The notes beneath the pieces are model-generated. The model ran no database searches, was not told the DNA's origin, and was given only the letters and a program-made list of their open reading frames with translations. A stretch of DNA of 64,000 nucleotides from Lutjanus erythropterus (Eukaryota > Chordata > Actinopteri > Lutjaniformes > Lutjanidae), in contig CM034608.1 in the NCBI GenBank assembly GCA_020091685.1, positions 10,602,522 through 10,666,521 on the forward strand, written 5' to 3'. Both the position numbers and the translations under genes were made by a program. Positions within the stretch are counted from its first letter, which is position 1. Each line of letters begins with the position of its first letter. Positions 45,071 through 56,670 of the stretch are shown piece after piece.

Positions 45071-46712
45071 GTGATCATCGATTCTGAATCCTCTTTTAGT
45101 ATGCCAGTGTGGATGTTATCCTTTCTGCATTTGCTGCCCAAATGGGTTAGACACTGGCAGCAAAATCAGGGGATGTTACAGGAGGTAAGAAGCTGTCAGA
45201 AAATAAGCTCAACACAAAACTCACATCAAAGTCTGGCTGCAAAATGTTGTCTGCCATTCATGAACCCACAGTTCACTTCCATGCTTAAATCAACAGCTTT
45301 TGAGGGAGACTGTTTCAGTGGAGTGTCAGCTGCACAGCCTGCTGTAAGCCCACCTTGAATCAAGGTGAATCTACCTTCCCTGTGGGTATGTCACCAAAAC
45401 TAACCACATATCAGTGATTCTGCTCAGTTTACAGAATCCCATCAGGTCTCTGCTGTCACTGTCAGCTCAGAAATCACGTCATGTCTCGTGATGCTGTGTT
45501 TGTCCTTGTCTTTTCTGAGAGGAAGGTTTGTCTGTCCTCTTGGTGTGCATCCAGTTGTTTAATCAAATATAACTACCTCATCTAGGTTCTGAAAAGTTTG
45601 TAGATTGCTCCTTCACAGAGGGCAGCAGCTGAAGTCATTCACAGCAGTTGCAATGGCAAAAAGTAGGCCTACAATGAAAAAGCAAAAAAAAACATCAACA
45701 AGAACTTGTCAGGCCTGTTTTAATTAATTTCTCCAGGTCAATCCACACATTAAGTATGTTGTATACACAGATCGCTATGTTCTCCTCATAGCTTTCAATC
45801 GAATATGCCTATTTAGCAATTAACTAGCAAAGCAACAACATAATGGAACATACAGATCAACAACTGATCAATTTTCAGAAATGTATATACCCAGCAAACT
45901 TTGGAAAATGCAGAATATAATTTAACTACAATAGCCCAAAATGTCCCCATGCTCTTTATGGGTAACACAAGCAAAATATCAACATGATATTTTGTAAAAT
46001 ATAAAAAATTAGACACATATAATACAATTTTAAAATTTGGTTAATGTTGTAAAACTTGACAAAGCTGATATGTAATTTCCAGCTAAATTTACAGAGAAAC
46101 AGGTGCAACTTTAGCCCGGCATCGCCAAACCAATTTGCGGTTGCAAATTAGTCTGGAGTCCTCAGTTCATTTTCAGTTTCCAGGTGGTGTTGGCAGTGGA
46201 CGCAGACCAGAATGCAATTGGAGAGACTTGACTAATTGGAGCCATAAAACTCGTGACATACAGTAGCGTAGTTGGTAAATTAAACATACTAAATCCTGTC
46301 CACAAAACAGACTTTTCTTATCGAGAAAAGCTTTAAGCGCAGATGTTTGTTCTTTATTTAGAGAAATATACCATCCAGTTTGTGTAATGCTGATGTGATA
46401 GCAGAGTCAACAAAAAGTTCTACATCAGCATCATCTATTTTGAAAATGCTTCAAGGCCAGTAAGGTCGCATTCCTCTGTACAGTAATTGTATTAAATCTG
46501 CACCATATTAGATAAATGGTGGTGACTGAGATCCAGGACAGGTGGAACTCCATCTGAGCAGGAGGGAGACCAGATGTATCTGCCAGAGCAAATAAAACAG
46601 GAGCTCGCAGATCTGATTCCCAGCCTAGTGCAACTTTGGATGAACAGATTATTTTCTACTCAGATGGTTAAAACAGTCTCTGAAGATGGAAATACAGATT
46701 CAGAATTGTGGT
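45071..46712. other. No recognised feature
   Basis: Non-coding. 95-codon frame at 45071-45358 without a domain. Confidence 0.4.
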
Positions 46713-47156
46713 TGTCATGGTTTGGGGTTGGGCTTTTATTCTGAAAGAGCCAATCTTTTCATGTTTTGATTGGTTTTCCTTCCAGACTTTTTTTCTTTTC
46801 CCACCTTTTTTGATTTCTTTCACCTGTCCCCAAGTATTTAGTCTATGTGTTTCCCTCCTTTAGTTGTCAGTTAATTTTTGTCCTCTGCATCAAGTGTTCT
46901 GGTGTTTTCCCCAGCATTTCTTGTAATTTAGGACTTTCTTCTGTTTTTTTGGTTTTTGGAATTCTTGCCAACAGTTTTGGATTTGTTTGCCTTTGGATTG
47001 CGGTCTGATTGTGACATGTGCTTGCCTGACCTTCTTAGCTTTTGTATCTTGGCTTTCTTTTCCTAAAATCTTTTGAACTGCACCTACTCTGTTTCAAATC
47101 TGCATTTTGGGTCAATTCACTTGTTTCTTGTGGTTACCAGCGTTAGAATTGTGATA
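46713..47156 (+). repeat. Old LTR-like repeat, distant in layout to the 61.8-kb LTR
   Basis: Begins TGTCATGGTTTGGGG. It contains CACCTGTCCCCAAGTATTTA, GTCTATGTGTTTCCCTCCTT and TCTGCATTTTGGGTC, and ends near TTGTGATA. The order resembles the LTR at 61828-62408 (TGTCATG, CACCTGTTTCCC, GTGTTTCCC, GCATTTGGGTTC, TTGTGACA). The flanking five bases (GTGGT and ATTTG) do not match, so the edges or the LTR reading may be wrong. Confidence 0.4.
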
Positions 47157-47879
47157 ATTTGTTTTGTTTTTTTATTAAACAACCTTCTTGGTATTTCAAA
47201 GATCAGCCTGCACTCATTTTTCAGAAAAATGAATGTGACTCCAGTGTTATGCTAATATATGAGAGGTACACTCTGGGGCAGAATGATCAAAAGCCAAGAT
47301 TCTGCAGAAGTGATTTGCGACATTTCATTGGATGTTTTATTCTTGGAACCACCTGTCTGGCCTACAGCGATGAGTGCTTGATTCTCAAAAGGTCAAAAGA
47401 TTTTTGGTGGAGTAGTCTTTTAAAAGAGCACTGGAAGGATTCAGTCAGGACTGGTGTCAGGGCTCTGTTATAGTCCCAAACAGATGCACCCACAGACAGC
47501 TGCAGACGCCACAGACACCTATTATTGTTTATGCTACTTTTTGGTGGATGCATTCCACACATGCGTAACAGATTCATGTCTGTAGTGGCCCACATGGAGT
47601 CCACCCAACATGGAGTCACAAAAAATTGGGAGTACGTGGTCACATGGACCCCAGTGGGATCCGCATGCACTAGCGTACGTGGAAGGTGTCATTTTGGCTT
47701 CAGAGTAAAAGGATTTGGAAGAAATGGTTTGTCAAAGTGCCCACATTTTTGACATTGTGTTTCATGATAGCATTACTGCGCTGCAAATATACTGACATCT
47801 GATTTATGGCTTTTCCCACTAATGCCTCAGTCGGGACCTGATGTGAATCTTTCTCAGATGTCAGACATAAGCTCCTTCA
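47157..47879. other. No recognised feature
   Basis: Non-coding. The 104- and 102-codon frames (47159-47473 plus, 47362-47670 minus) overlap and have no domain. Confidence 0.4.
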
Positions 47880-48330
47880 GGAGAGTATTCTTTTCCAAAA
47901 TGCACCCATAAAAAGCATCCCGCATAGTCTCTTAGGGAGTACAGCAATTGTCCAGCACGCCTTGGCTGGATGATACATTAGTGTGCAGAGGCTGTAGATG
48001 GTGTTTGGAGGCTGTGGGGGTTGAAGAGCAGTCCATTGGCATTATCCATTAGCCTAATGTGTTCTTTTCCACTCAATAGCCAAACCCTTCAATGCCCCAA
48101 TGACTACTTTGTCATGTGCTCTTCTCTTTTCACCTCTATGTTGTGTTTGAGGAGATGAGACAGAAAATATTGCAGTGTATTAGGGAGTTATGCCTCCTCT
48201 AACAGCCAATAATGGGTCATATTCCCTTGTATCAGTCCCTTTTTCAATGCCCTTAAGGTGCCCTTAAGAATAAGAAGATGAAAGGCAGACTGAGGTGCTA
48301 AAGCTTGCTGACTCACTGTCATCATCATAT
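47880..48330. promoter_or_regulatory. Possible conserved non-coding element
   Basis: No open frame of 60 codons and no recognised repeat for about 450 bp. It has ATTGGCATTATCCATTAG near 48035 (ATTA and CCAAT-like words) and a CAATAATGG word near 48207. Candidate regulatory block by texture only. Confidence 0.28.
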
Positions 48331-48545
48331 ATTTTGCAGGTTTAACTTTATGGTTTTAGTTTTCTTACTGGCACCAGAAATACATCTTTCTACACTGACA
48401 GGTTTAATCTTCTCCCAGACATGACTGGCGCCATCAGAAAGAAGATGAGATTCTTATAATTATGAAAATAAGTTTAGTGATGGTCACTGCATATTTGATC
48501 AGATAGCAAAGCCTTTTAATTAAGTGGAAGCAAATTAGCATGTAA

Positions 48546-49401
48546 AGGTCAAGTGTGTAAGATTTACAGGGAATTATTGGTAGAATATAATTAATAAATA
48601 AGTCCTCTTCTATGTTGCACAAGTTTCTACAACAGGCCAGACTGGATCATCTAAACACTGGCTCTAAGTCAGTGTTGGGTTACTTTCAGAAGTAATTTGT
48701 ACTATTACAAAATTACTTTCCAGTTACTTGCTCATGATGTTGTCCTGATGATCTAACTTGGCAGAAGCACATTACCCAGCTGCCTCTGTGAAACACGGGC
48801 TTGCATAGACTCACATAACCAATGTTTTACAAAACATGCTGTGACTTGTGTGTTTCAAAATGAAGACACTTCCAAAGCCAAAAAGCCCCTCCACAGTCGC
48901 AGTAGTCTGGATGGTGTTGCAGTATTAGCTTGATGAGAGTAAAGATTTGATTTGTTCAATACATCAGTGTCATGACCCGATTTGAGATACTGCACAATTT
49001 CAGTGTCTGCCAAGACCATATAGACTGTCTCTCCTCTGCATCTCAAATGAACAAAAGTCACCCTCAGAGTCTCCTCCAGTGACAGATGCAGAGGACTGCA
49101 GTTCTTGTGGTGAGGGACTCAGGCTAAAAATCTAGAGGTAACCTATTTGAAAACCTAATAAAATTGAGTTCTTGAATTGCAAAACTAACACAATGTGTTG
49201 CTTGTTACAACAAAGCAATAACAGGCATAACTACTCTAACAAGTTATTTTGTTCGTGTTCCTTCCAACACTGTTCTAGATAGGGCCTTTTGGTTTTTTGT
49301 GAGTTTGGCGGACACCGTAGGCTTTTTCCTACATGCTTGGAAGGAGAACATGAGGCGATGAGTTAGTGATGCCGCTAAATCCTGCACACTCGTCCTTTGA
49401 C
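48546..49401. mobile_element. 'AGTGTGTAGGATTTA' element, copy C, carrying a nested insertion
   Basis: The left end AAGGTCAAGTGTGTAAGATT and the right end, whose reverse complement reads AAAGGACGAGTGTGCAGGAT, are inverted copies. The outer element is split at ...ACTGGCTCTAAGT (48669) by the hAT-like MITE and resumes at 49273 with TTCTAGATAGGGCC. Removing 48670-49272 and one target copy restores the expected order of the family's words. Same family as 23636-23910 and 24985-25162. Confidence 0.75.
48670..49272. mobile_element. hAT-like MITE (603 bp) nested in copy C
   Basis: Starts CAGTGTTGGGTTACTTTC and ends GTTCCTTCCAACACTG; CAGTGTTGG and CCAACACTG are exact inverted termini. The left interior (GTAATTTGTACTATTACAAA) has the TTAC/GTAA texture of fish hAT MITEs. 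The flanks CTCTAAGT and TTCTAGAT look like a decayed 8-bp duplication, the size hAT transposases make (5 of 8 match). No transposase is encoded; the minus-strand frame at 48855-49061 is not one. Confidence 0.8.
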
Positions 49402-50689
49402 AGTTGTACAAATGTTTGTAATCAATAAGAGACAGAAAACAAAGGAGTATAAATGAGTCAGGTGCTGGTAGAATCGAAAATTACAATAGCATTTGCAGCA
49501 CACAAAAATGAATGTAAAAATGACAATGGAAAGATATTAAATGAGGCTAGAGTTATTTTGTTTATTATAGTTGGTTTCCATCAGGGAACTCATATGCAAA
49601 AGCAGAACCAAAAACCGGGGAAAAAACATAATTAAAATCTGTTATTTACTTGTTTCACAGCTTTGTTTTGAGTGAAAACTCTAGTATCTGTATGTCCCAC
49701 TGGAACAAAGCATTGGCCCTGATTCTGATTCTGCTATCATTCATATGGCGGTGGAAGCGTCTTTACCATCTAACAGCATCCAGTGGATGTGTCACTGCGT
49801 CTGCTGGCATCTGCGGCACACACAGCAGCATATGCCTCACAGCTGTCAGTGCTGCTGAGAGGTCCAGAGCTCACTGCTCCAGGTTTTTAGATATGCAAAC
49901 ACGTGACGATCAGCCATGCAAGGCTGAGGCATCATCACACATTTAATGATATAAGCGAGAATATCCTGCTCACCCTGGGAATGTTTCTAAAATTTAATTT
50001 CACTGAAAAAAAACATGCAATCAAACGTGCGTAAATATTGTAATATGCCAGGTAATGTGCTCTGAAAATAAAGTAAAAAACAAAAAAGCCAATTTGGTCA
50101 CAGCTGGAGAAAAACTTTATTAAAACTGGAGTTTTAAACCTGACAATGAAACCAGATGGGGTTTCAAACATACCCAACTGAGGGATGTTGAATGTTGTTA
50201 CTTTCATTATACATAGTTTTCTGATCACTTCAGCTCAAAGCTTATTTTACCTTGTGACTGGAAGACTAATTATACAAGTGGAATATACTGTATCTGTTAT
50301 CCCACTAAGTTAGAATCAGAATCAGCACTGGGGGCATTACTGTAGTCTGTAACCTAGTTTAAGTATCATAATATTAACGTAATATAACTTACTTTCCGTT
50401 TCTTTCAGATTAGCCTACCTCATGATGTTTTATGTTTGTTGTAAGCTTGGACAAACCATTATGTTCAGCTGTTATGTCCCTTGTTATGTGTGAATGCACA
50501 TTTAAATGTACTTTGGCAAGTATACACACTTTACACTCAAACTTAAAGTAAACTGACATAAACTTGTTGGGGCTTGGGTTTGGGGCTTGTTTTTTACCCA
50601 CACACCAACCGGGTCACCAGCATCACCACCTGCAGTCCATAAATTTGTCTCGGTAGTATTAGTGGTAGTAAGTAGTAGTAGCGGTATTA
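49402..50689. other. No recognised feature; GTA-rich run at 50655-50683
   Basis: Non-coding. Frames at 49650-49946 and 49935-50228 are on opposite strands without domains. An irregular (GTA)n stretch precedes the minisatellite. Confidence 0.4.
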
Positions 50690-50695
50690 AATAAT

Positions 50696-51206
50696 TCAGT
50701 TAGCTAGCCAGTTCTGTGTAGCTAATGTTAGCAATGTGGTTGGTTTGTCTAGCTAACTGTAGCGGTTGGTCTGTATAGCTAACGTTGGTAGTTGGTCTGT
50801 GTAGGTAAGGTTGGCGGTTGATCTACATAGCTAACGTTGGTGGTTTGTCTCGTAGCTACAAGGTCGGTCTTTGTGGCTAACGTTGATTCTTGGTATGTGT
50901 AGCTACTGCTGCATTCAAGTGGAACTCATGATCTCGTACTTACGACGCAGAAGTCACAAATAGAACATTGTGAACTCAGAGCTAAGCGGGCTCATCTCAC
51001 AAACACGGTGAACACGACCCCATTTGAATGTGCCATAATATTGGCAGTTGGTCTGTGGCACTTATTTTGGCAGTTGGTCTGTGTAGCTAGCATTGGCGGT
51101 TTATCTGTGTAGCTAATGTTAGCAGTTGGTCTGAGTAGCTAACACTGATGGTTGGTCTAGGTAGCTAACTGTAGTAATTGGTCTGTGTGGCTAACGTTAG
51201 CGCTAG
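50696..51206 (+). repeat. 26-bp minisatellite, GTTGGTCTGTGTAGCTAACG unit
   Basis: Diverged 24-27-bp units of the form GTTGGTCTGTGTAGCTAACG plus about six bases run from about 50740 to 50907 and again from 51040 to 51206. The junction words GCTAACGTTAGC are self-complementary. The array is interrupted at 50908-51034. Confidence 0.85.
50908..51034. mobile_element. Small foldback insert within the 26-bp minisatellite
   Basis: About 127 bp with no minisatellite units. The left end reads CTGCATTCAAGTGG and the right end CCCATTTGAATGTGCC, an imperfect inverted pair. GCATTCAAGTGGAACTC-type ends are common in fish. Inferred small MITE. Confidence 0.5.
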
Positions 51207-51835
51207 GTTTTACCTGTAAATGTATATTTTGATTGAACGTGGAGTTCTTGGGTGATGATAGTATTTTCACAGATGAGACCTGGCTAGAATCAACCTTGAA
51301 TGTGTCTGTATGTTTCTATATAAAGCAAGAACAAGGGTACAGCCATCATCTGCACCCACACACAAAGAGACAACATTGCCGCAAAGTGCCACACAGCACG
51401 TCTGAAAATAATGAGTGTCATTAGCCAGGTCCAGGCTGCTTTCACAACCAGGTGGGCAAGAAGTGGGGTCTGAATATTTGAGAATATCTGCAGGGATTGA
51501 ATTATCAGAGACCTTGGTTTTCCTATTTGTGACTGAGACCATCTACCTCTAGTTAAAGCATAAAGGTGAGGAATAGTTTTTCTTGGCTAAGGATCAAAGA
51601 TTGTTGTGCACTTGTAGGCAGATGTACGGTAGACTGATGTTAAACTGGGTATACCATTGCCTATTTTAGTATGTCTATTTGTCATGATTCTTAGGTCTTT
51701 AACCACTCTCTCTGGGTCATATCTAAATCAATGATATTATTTTTATTTGCTGTGTTTGAGCTGGATTTGAGAGGAGATACTGCTGCCTTTATGTGCCCCA
51801 GGCAGTGGAGAAGCATCTGAAGCACACTTCAGATA

Positions 51836-51837
<2 letters not shown>
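51207..51837. other. No recognised feature
   Basis: Non-coding. Opposite-strand frames 51233-51424 and 51267-51542 overlap and have no domain. Confidence 0.4.
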
Positions 51838-51872
<35 letters not shown>

Positions 51873-51889
51873 GTGTGTGTGTGTGTGTG
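51838..51889. repeat. (TG)n microsatellite, one interruption
   Basis: About 26 dinucleotides with a single TG-to-CG change at 51868-51869. The Cys/Val-rich open frames crossing it are artefacts. Confidence 0.97.
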
Positions 51890-52619
51890 AGTCACTGGAG
51901 GAAGCCTGGGATCTCAGGAGCCACGGAGAAGAAAAATATTCCCCCAGAGAAGAAGAAGGGACAGCTGAGACTAATTTGGCGGATTACCTGGCAGCTGGGA
52001 GAAAAAAGTAACACGCCAAATAACCCAAGAGTTTTGCTGTGTAATTGCTGTCATTTGCATTTCATATTTGTGCGTGTGTGTGAGGAGTGTGTGACTGTGT
52101 GTTTCACAGGTGTCGTTGGTGGCAAAAACAAGACTACTTTTCTTTCAGCGCACGTCCCGTCACTTTGTGGAGCTCGAGAGTTTTCTGCAAGCCAGCAATG
52201 AAAGACAGACAGTACAAGCAAGTAAATTCACAAGGCAAAATGTATTTTTTTGTTGTTTTTTTTACATCTTCTTTTTATTTTGCTAAGAGAAGAAAAGCAG
52301 CATCATGGTCAGTGAGATTCCTTTCATACTCTGGGAACTTTGGAATTCAAAAGGAAAGATGTTTTGAAACATGCGAAAACTGGATTTTCGATTGTATCGA
52401 TATCAATTATACAAAGTTAGTTGGAGTGTGAAAGTATATGCAGGGATTCTTTGTCAAAATCAGAAGCTAATTTTCCAAATATCTCTATTTATTTCTTATA
52501 ATGGAAGATAATAGTGTGATGGACTGTGTCTTCTTGCAGCAGGATATCAAATCTGGTTGAAAATCATTTTAAAATGACCAGTTTCTTTTCAAAAAATCTT
52601 GGATTTTTTCATTGCGTTT
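51890..52619. other. No recognised gene
   Basis: Non-coding. The 120- and 114-codon frames (51839-52201, 52087-52431) start in or near simple GT-rich sequence and show no domain. Confidence 0.4.
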
Positions 52620-52825
52620 TCACATGTGCCTTGTTTGGTCGGGTTAAAATGAACTGTGGTCCATTTGCCTGTTTTGTACAGTTTGTCTGGGCTGGTGTGA
52701 AAGCTGTCAATTGAACCCTGATGCAGAACAAACCAAAACTAGTCCCCCTGGATAGGTGGGTCTCAGTATGGTTCCAAAAGGGCCCTGGTGCGCTCTGTTT
52801 GTGGTGAGAAATTAAACGAACCAAC
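52620..52825. repeat. Dispersed fish repeat (GGTGTGAAAGC type)
   Basis: TTGGTCGGGTTAAAATGAAC, GTTTGTCTGGGCTGGTGTGA and AACAAACCAAAACTAGTCCC, then GGTTCCAAAAGGGCCCTGGT, follow the order of a common fish MITE, with the right part inverted relative to the left. Confidence 0.5.
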
Positions 52826-53939
52826 CACAGAATTTTATGATAGAAGTTGTGATTATAGCACTCAGCAAAAAGCTAAACTATGAATAAATCCATCTGCTGA
52901 TTGTGGAAATTTATTCAGATCATGTGATCACATAATTGATCAGTATCAATTACTACTTTCTGTCTGCAGTAGAATCTACTGGAACTACTTTCTTTCTGCT
53001 GGAAACTGCTCACAACAAGTCCTGTGGATTAGCATGAATAACCAGGTCATGAACTTTGGAAAGAGACACTGGTGTTCAATTTTTCAAATGTATTTTTTTA
53101 CAGCTATGAGCTCCACAGGCCAAATGCCTTTTAGTCCCATTATGTTAGAGAGAAGGCAGACACCTCTATGGCCAACACCTCCAAAACTCTGCAGCTCACA
53201 ACCATGTAGATGGAAAATTGGTACTATAGGCCCCTGAAAAAAATATGTATTTTAGATTTTAGGGTGAGCTGTCCCTTTAATATGAGCTGCACAACAGTCA
53301 CAAACAGCCACACATCTGTGCAGCAGTTTACAGCCATCTAAAGTGTGGACTGGGATTGTCATATTCACAGAAAAACAACAGCCTGCGAAATCAGGCAGGT
53401 TGGCACACAGTTGACTCAGCCCTCCAGCATTTCACAAACAGCTGGGGCCTGATCGCTCCCTCCTCACGGCGCCTGTTGTGCTTGTATACAGCTGTAACTA
53501 CAGGAAATACTGGTTGTTGATAATCTGATCTCCTCTGGCATGATTGGATGATGTATTAATGACACAGACAGTGTGTTTAGGGGATTCAAACAATATGGAT
53601 CCGAGTGCTCTCTTGAACTACATGTAGTCCATCATATATGATATGACATGTTGTCCTTGGATGTGCATGTAAAATCCTCTGTAATATTACATTAGTTATA
53701 CACCTACTGAATCCTGCCTCTAATGCTATTATATTAACTGGTGGAAACTAAAGTCAGCAACAGTCAGCTACTTTGATTAATTTAGGAAACTTGTCAGCAT
53801 CAACACCCACAGTTAAACAGCTGTGTCAGCAAATTTATTTGTCTGATCAGAAGGCAGTTAAGACTATTAGCTGCCACGATGCTAAAAAAAAAGATCCTCC
53901 CCCTCATATTATAAGAGTTTAATATTTATAATTACACTT
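52826..53939. other. No gene; repeat end at 53258-53280
   Basis: Only a MITE-like terminus (GGTGAGCTGTCCCTTTAA) is recognised. Confidence 0.4.
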
Positions 53940-54604
53940 GATTACTTTTTCTTTCTCTTTCTTCTCTCACTCTGTCTGTTTGTCTTCAGGGTTTTTTCTG
54001 CATACACCCTAGAATCGCTGCATGCACACACTCTTCCTGCAAACATTATGCTAAAGCAAACACCACAGGGAGACCGGTGTATAAATCCCTTACATAATAC
54101 ATACATACATACAGAAAACATATTTCCACAGGATTCCTCCTCTAACCCCCACATCAAACAGTAAGGCAGTTTTCATATATTTGGCCTGCTGCCCGCCTGC
54201 ATCTCATGCATGACTATTTTAACAGTGGGATGTCTATAATTCAGGCTGTGAGGGACATTCAGTCTAAACGGCCCACTCAGAGGTCTGGCAAAAAGGGTAC
54301 TTAGAGTATATCCAGGATAAGGAGAGCTATAATGTAGTCCATTCATAGGGTCAGTATTACAATCAATAAACCTTCATCAATCTGACTCAAACTCAGTAAT
54401 CTAATCTGAGCCATTTCAAGCAACCATGGGTATCATGCAATGCAAGCACAGTCCAGCATGAACACAAATGTAACACTATATGATGTTGGGTTTTGTGTGT
54501 GAAAGTCAACATGCATAATACAACCAGCTTCTTAAGTGTGAATATTTTCTGTTTTAAACTACATATCTGTGGGTTTGGATTTGGGATCAACATTTTTCAA
54601 CATT
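53940..54604. other. No gene; pyrimidine tract and CATA run
   Basis: A pyrimidine-rich stretch ending in CAG (53945-53988) mimics a splice acceptor, but a stop follows within a few codons in the frame checked and no exon was recognised. Four CATA units lie at 54098-54114. Confidence 0.4.
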
Positions 54605-54695
54605 TTACAGACCAAACACCTAACTGATTAATCAATACAATAATCAACAGATTAATCAACAATGAAAATAACAATTGGTTGCAGCCCTAGTTGTG
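54605..54695 (-). repeat. Dispersed fish repeat end (GATTAATC...GCAGCCCTAG)
   Basis: The reverse complement reads AGGGCTGCAACCAATTGTTA, then TTGATTAATCTGTTGATTAT, the usual beginning of the widespread repeat also seen at 15605-15900 and 58790-59075. Confidence 0.6.
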
Positions 54696-55261
54696 AGTGT
54701 GTTAGCATGCTGATGTGAGCCCAAGCTGCTTCTGAAATCACTCCCTCTTTCACTCATTCACCGTCCCGTATATAATAGACTCAAGAGTTTATTTTATAGT
54801 AAGCAGTAAATTGAGATTTCAGACACTTCACTGACAGCTGTAGTGTAAAAGAGCAATTTTCACATCCCGCATAAATTTGAATGTCTTGCATTGTGGAATT
54901 GAAGAAAATAGTGTACAGGCCATGGTATTTTTTGGTGTTGCTTAACTTTATTTAATAATAAATAAAAATACAGCATAGACAGTAATCAGGGGTGGATCTA
55001 GGAGTTGAGGAGATCTGGGGCTAAGCTCAGTAGCTGCAACCAATTCTTTTTTGTTGTTGCTTCCACAAGTACCAAAATAACATTTCTTGCTTCATCACAC
55101 ACCAAAATGTTTTTGCGCCTCTACTGAAATGTTTTATGAACTTAAAGTGGACAAAAGACACTGGAGAACAAATATTAACACATATGAATTCACACCCTTT
55201 AATGATGCAAACAAATGATTTCATTCACTCAAGATTCTTTCAGCAGCTGGTTGAAGTCACC
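54696..55261. other. No recognised feature
   Basis: Non-coding, AT-rich. Confidence 0.4.
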
Positions 55262-55612
55262 GTCTCATTTCCTATTTTTTCTCCTTCTTTCTTTTCCTCA
55301 CTTTCTCTTTCATTCTTTCACCTTTCTTCTCTCCTCTTCACTCCTTAAATAGACATCCACTTCTGTCCTCCTCTCACCAATTCTCCTCTCCTTTCCTCGT
55401 CATACAGTTTTCTCCTCTCTCACTCCCCTCATCATCTCTCTCTCCCTCCTCTGCTTTGTGCAGTGTTGTGACAGGTTTCCTCCTGTCCTTCCCTCTTCAC
55501 TCTCTCACTCATTTTCTCTCCTGGCTCATTTTCACACTTCATCAATATCATCCTCCCTCCTCCTTTATTTTCTTCACTTTCTCCTTCATTCCTTTTTCGC
55601 TGCATCTTTTTA
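55262..55612. repeat. Long pyrimidine-rich (CT/TTC) tract
   Basis: About 350 bp, largely C and T, built from CTTTC, CTCTC and CCTCC units with few purines. Ser/Phe/Leu-rich open frames here (55456-55773, 55458-55655) arise from the composition. Such strand-asymmetric tracts can adopt triplex DNA. Confidence 0.85.
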
Positions 55613-56189
55613 TCATTGTAAACAGACCAACCTTGAATTTCAAAAAACTGAATGAATTAATTAAAATTTCAGATAACTATATGACATGTAAAAGCTATGA
55701 CCCATCCAGAAATACTGTATTAAGCATCTCCATTATGTGTTATATTAGGTATTGCACTTGCAGATTCACCTGAAATATCATCTGTCACTGGCAGCTGCTG
55801 CTGCTGACGTACCACTTTCTGTGGATGGCGGTGGCTTTTTGAAAAAGTTGCGGATGTCCATAATTGCTGACAACCACGAGTGAGAATGAAACACTACTTC
55901 TTCTTCAGGGCAGGCTACGTAAGCTACATGTTCGTAAGCAGTGTATTGCTACCTCTCTGTTCAGTACTGCACATGGACATAGAGATGACACACTGGTGCA
56001 GTCACTGAGAGAAATTACTTGTACAATGTCATTTTCAAAATGTAAAAGATTCGGGGCGTTTGAGAAAACACTCGGGGCTTGAGCCTCAGTAGCCAACCCC
56101 TAAATCCACCTCTGATGATAACAATAGAAACCGAACATTACCGCAAATGTTTATTCAAGACAGCAGTTTAGAGTTCAGTAATTACACTC
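55613..56189. other. No recognised feature
   Basis: Non-coding. Opposite-strand frames at 55864-56096 without domains. Confidence 0.4.
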
Positions 56190-56670
56190 ACCAAAGATGA
56201 GGAAGAAATATACATAATGGTGTCATCTGCATACAAATATAATTTTGTATTAATAACATTACATCCTAAATTATTGATAGAAATAGTAAATGAAATACCG
56301 CCAGAACTGAGCCTTGTGAGACAAAGTTTTGTCCATTTGAAGAGCTAGAAAATAAACAATTCATTTGGACACTTGTTGTTCCTCTGATACCGTAATTTCT
56401 GAACCATTTAACCATTTTTAAGGCTGCCCTGTGTTAACCAACCTCTACAAACAAAACAGAATGGTCAACCACACTGACAGCCTTAGATAAGTCTAGGAAT
56501 ATTCAACACAGTATTTCTTTGAGTTGATTGCATTTATCATGTCATTGAAGACATTCATCATAGCAGTAGCTTGTTTTCTCTGTTGCCAGTCTGTTAGATA
56601 CCAACCTGTTCTGTCCATGGGCCTTTTTTCACTGCAGAAATTTTGACTTGTCATAAAAAGCACAGGTGTT
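56190..56670 (-). pseudogene. Decayed LINE reverse transcriptase (central palm domain)
   Basis: Read on the minus strand it encodes, in order: MMNVFNDMINAINSKKYCV (about 56570-56515); the box-A-like FLDLSKAVSVVDHSVL (about 56500-56450); MVKWFRNYGIRGTTSVQ; SQGSVL (box B-like, about 56310); and the catalytic box LYLYADDTIMY (about 56240-56210). YADD is the metal-binding motif of reverse transcriptases. At least two frameshifts and one in-frame stop break it. Only the centre of the protein is present; endonuclease and C-terminal parts are not seen. It is a fish non-LTR retrotransposon remnant, clade not assigned. Confidence 0.85.

Noticed and set aside
51839-52201. 120-codon frame starting in a TG microsatellite
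   Set aside because: The start is inside simple sequence and the rest has no domain.
53941-53990. Strong polypyrimidine tract plus CAG, like a 3' splice site
   Set aside because: A stop occurs soon after in the frame read and no donor or conserved coding block follows; fish intergenic DNA has many such tracts.
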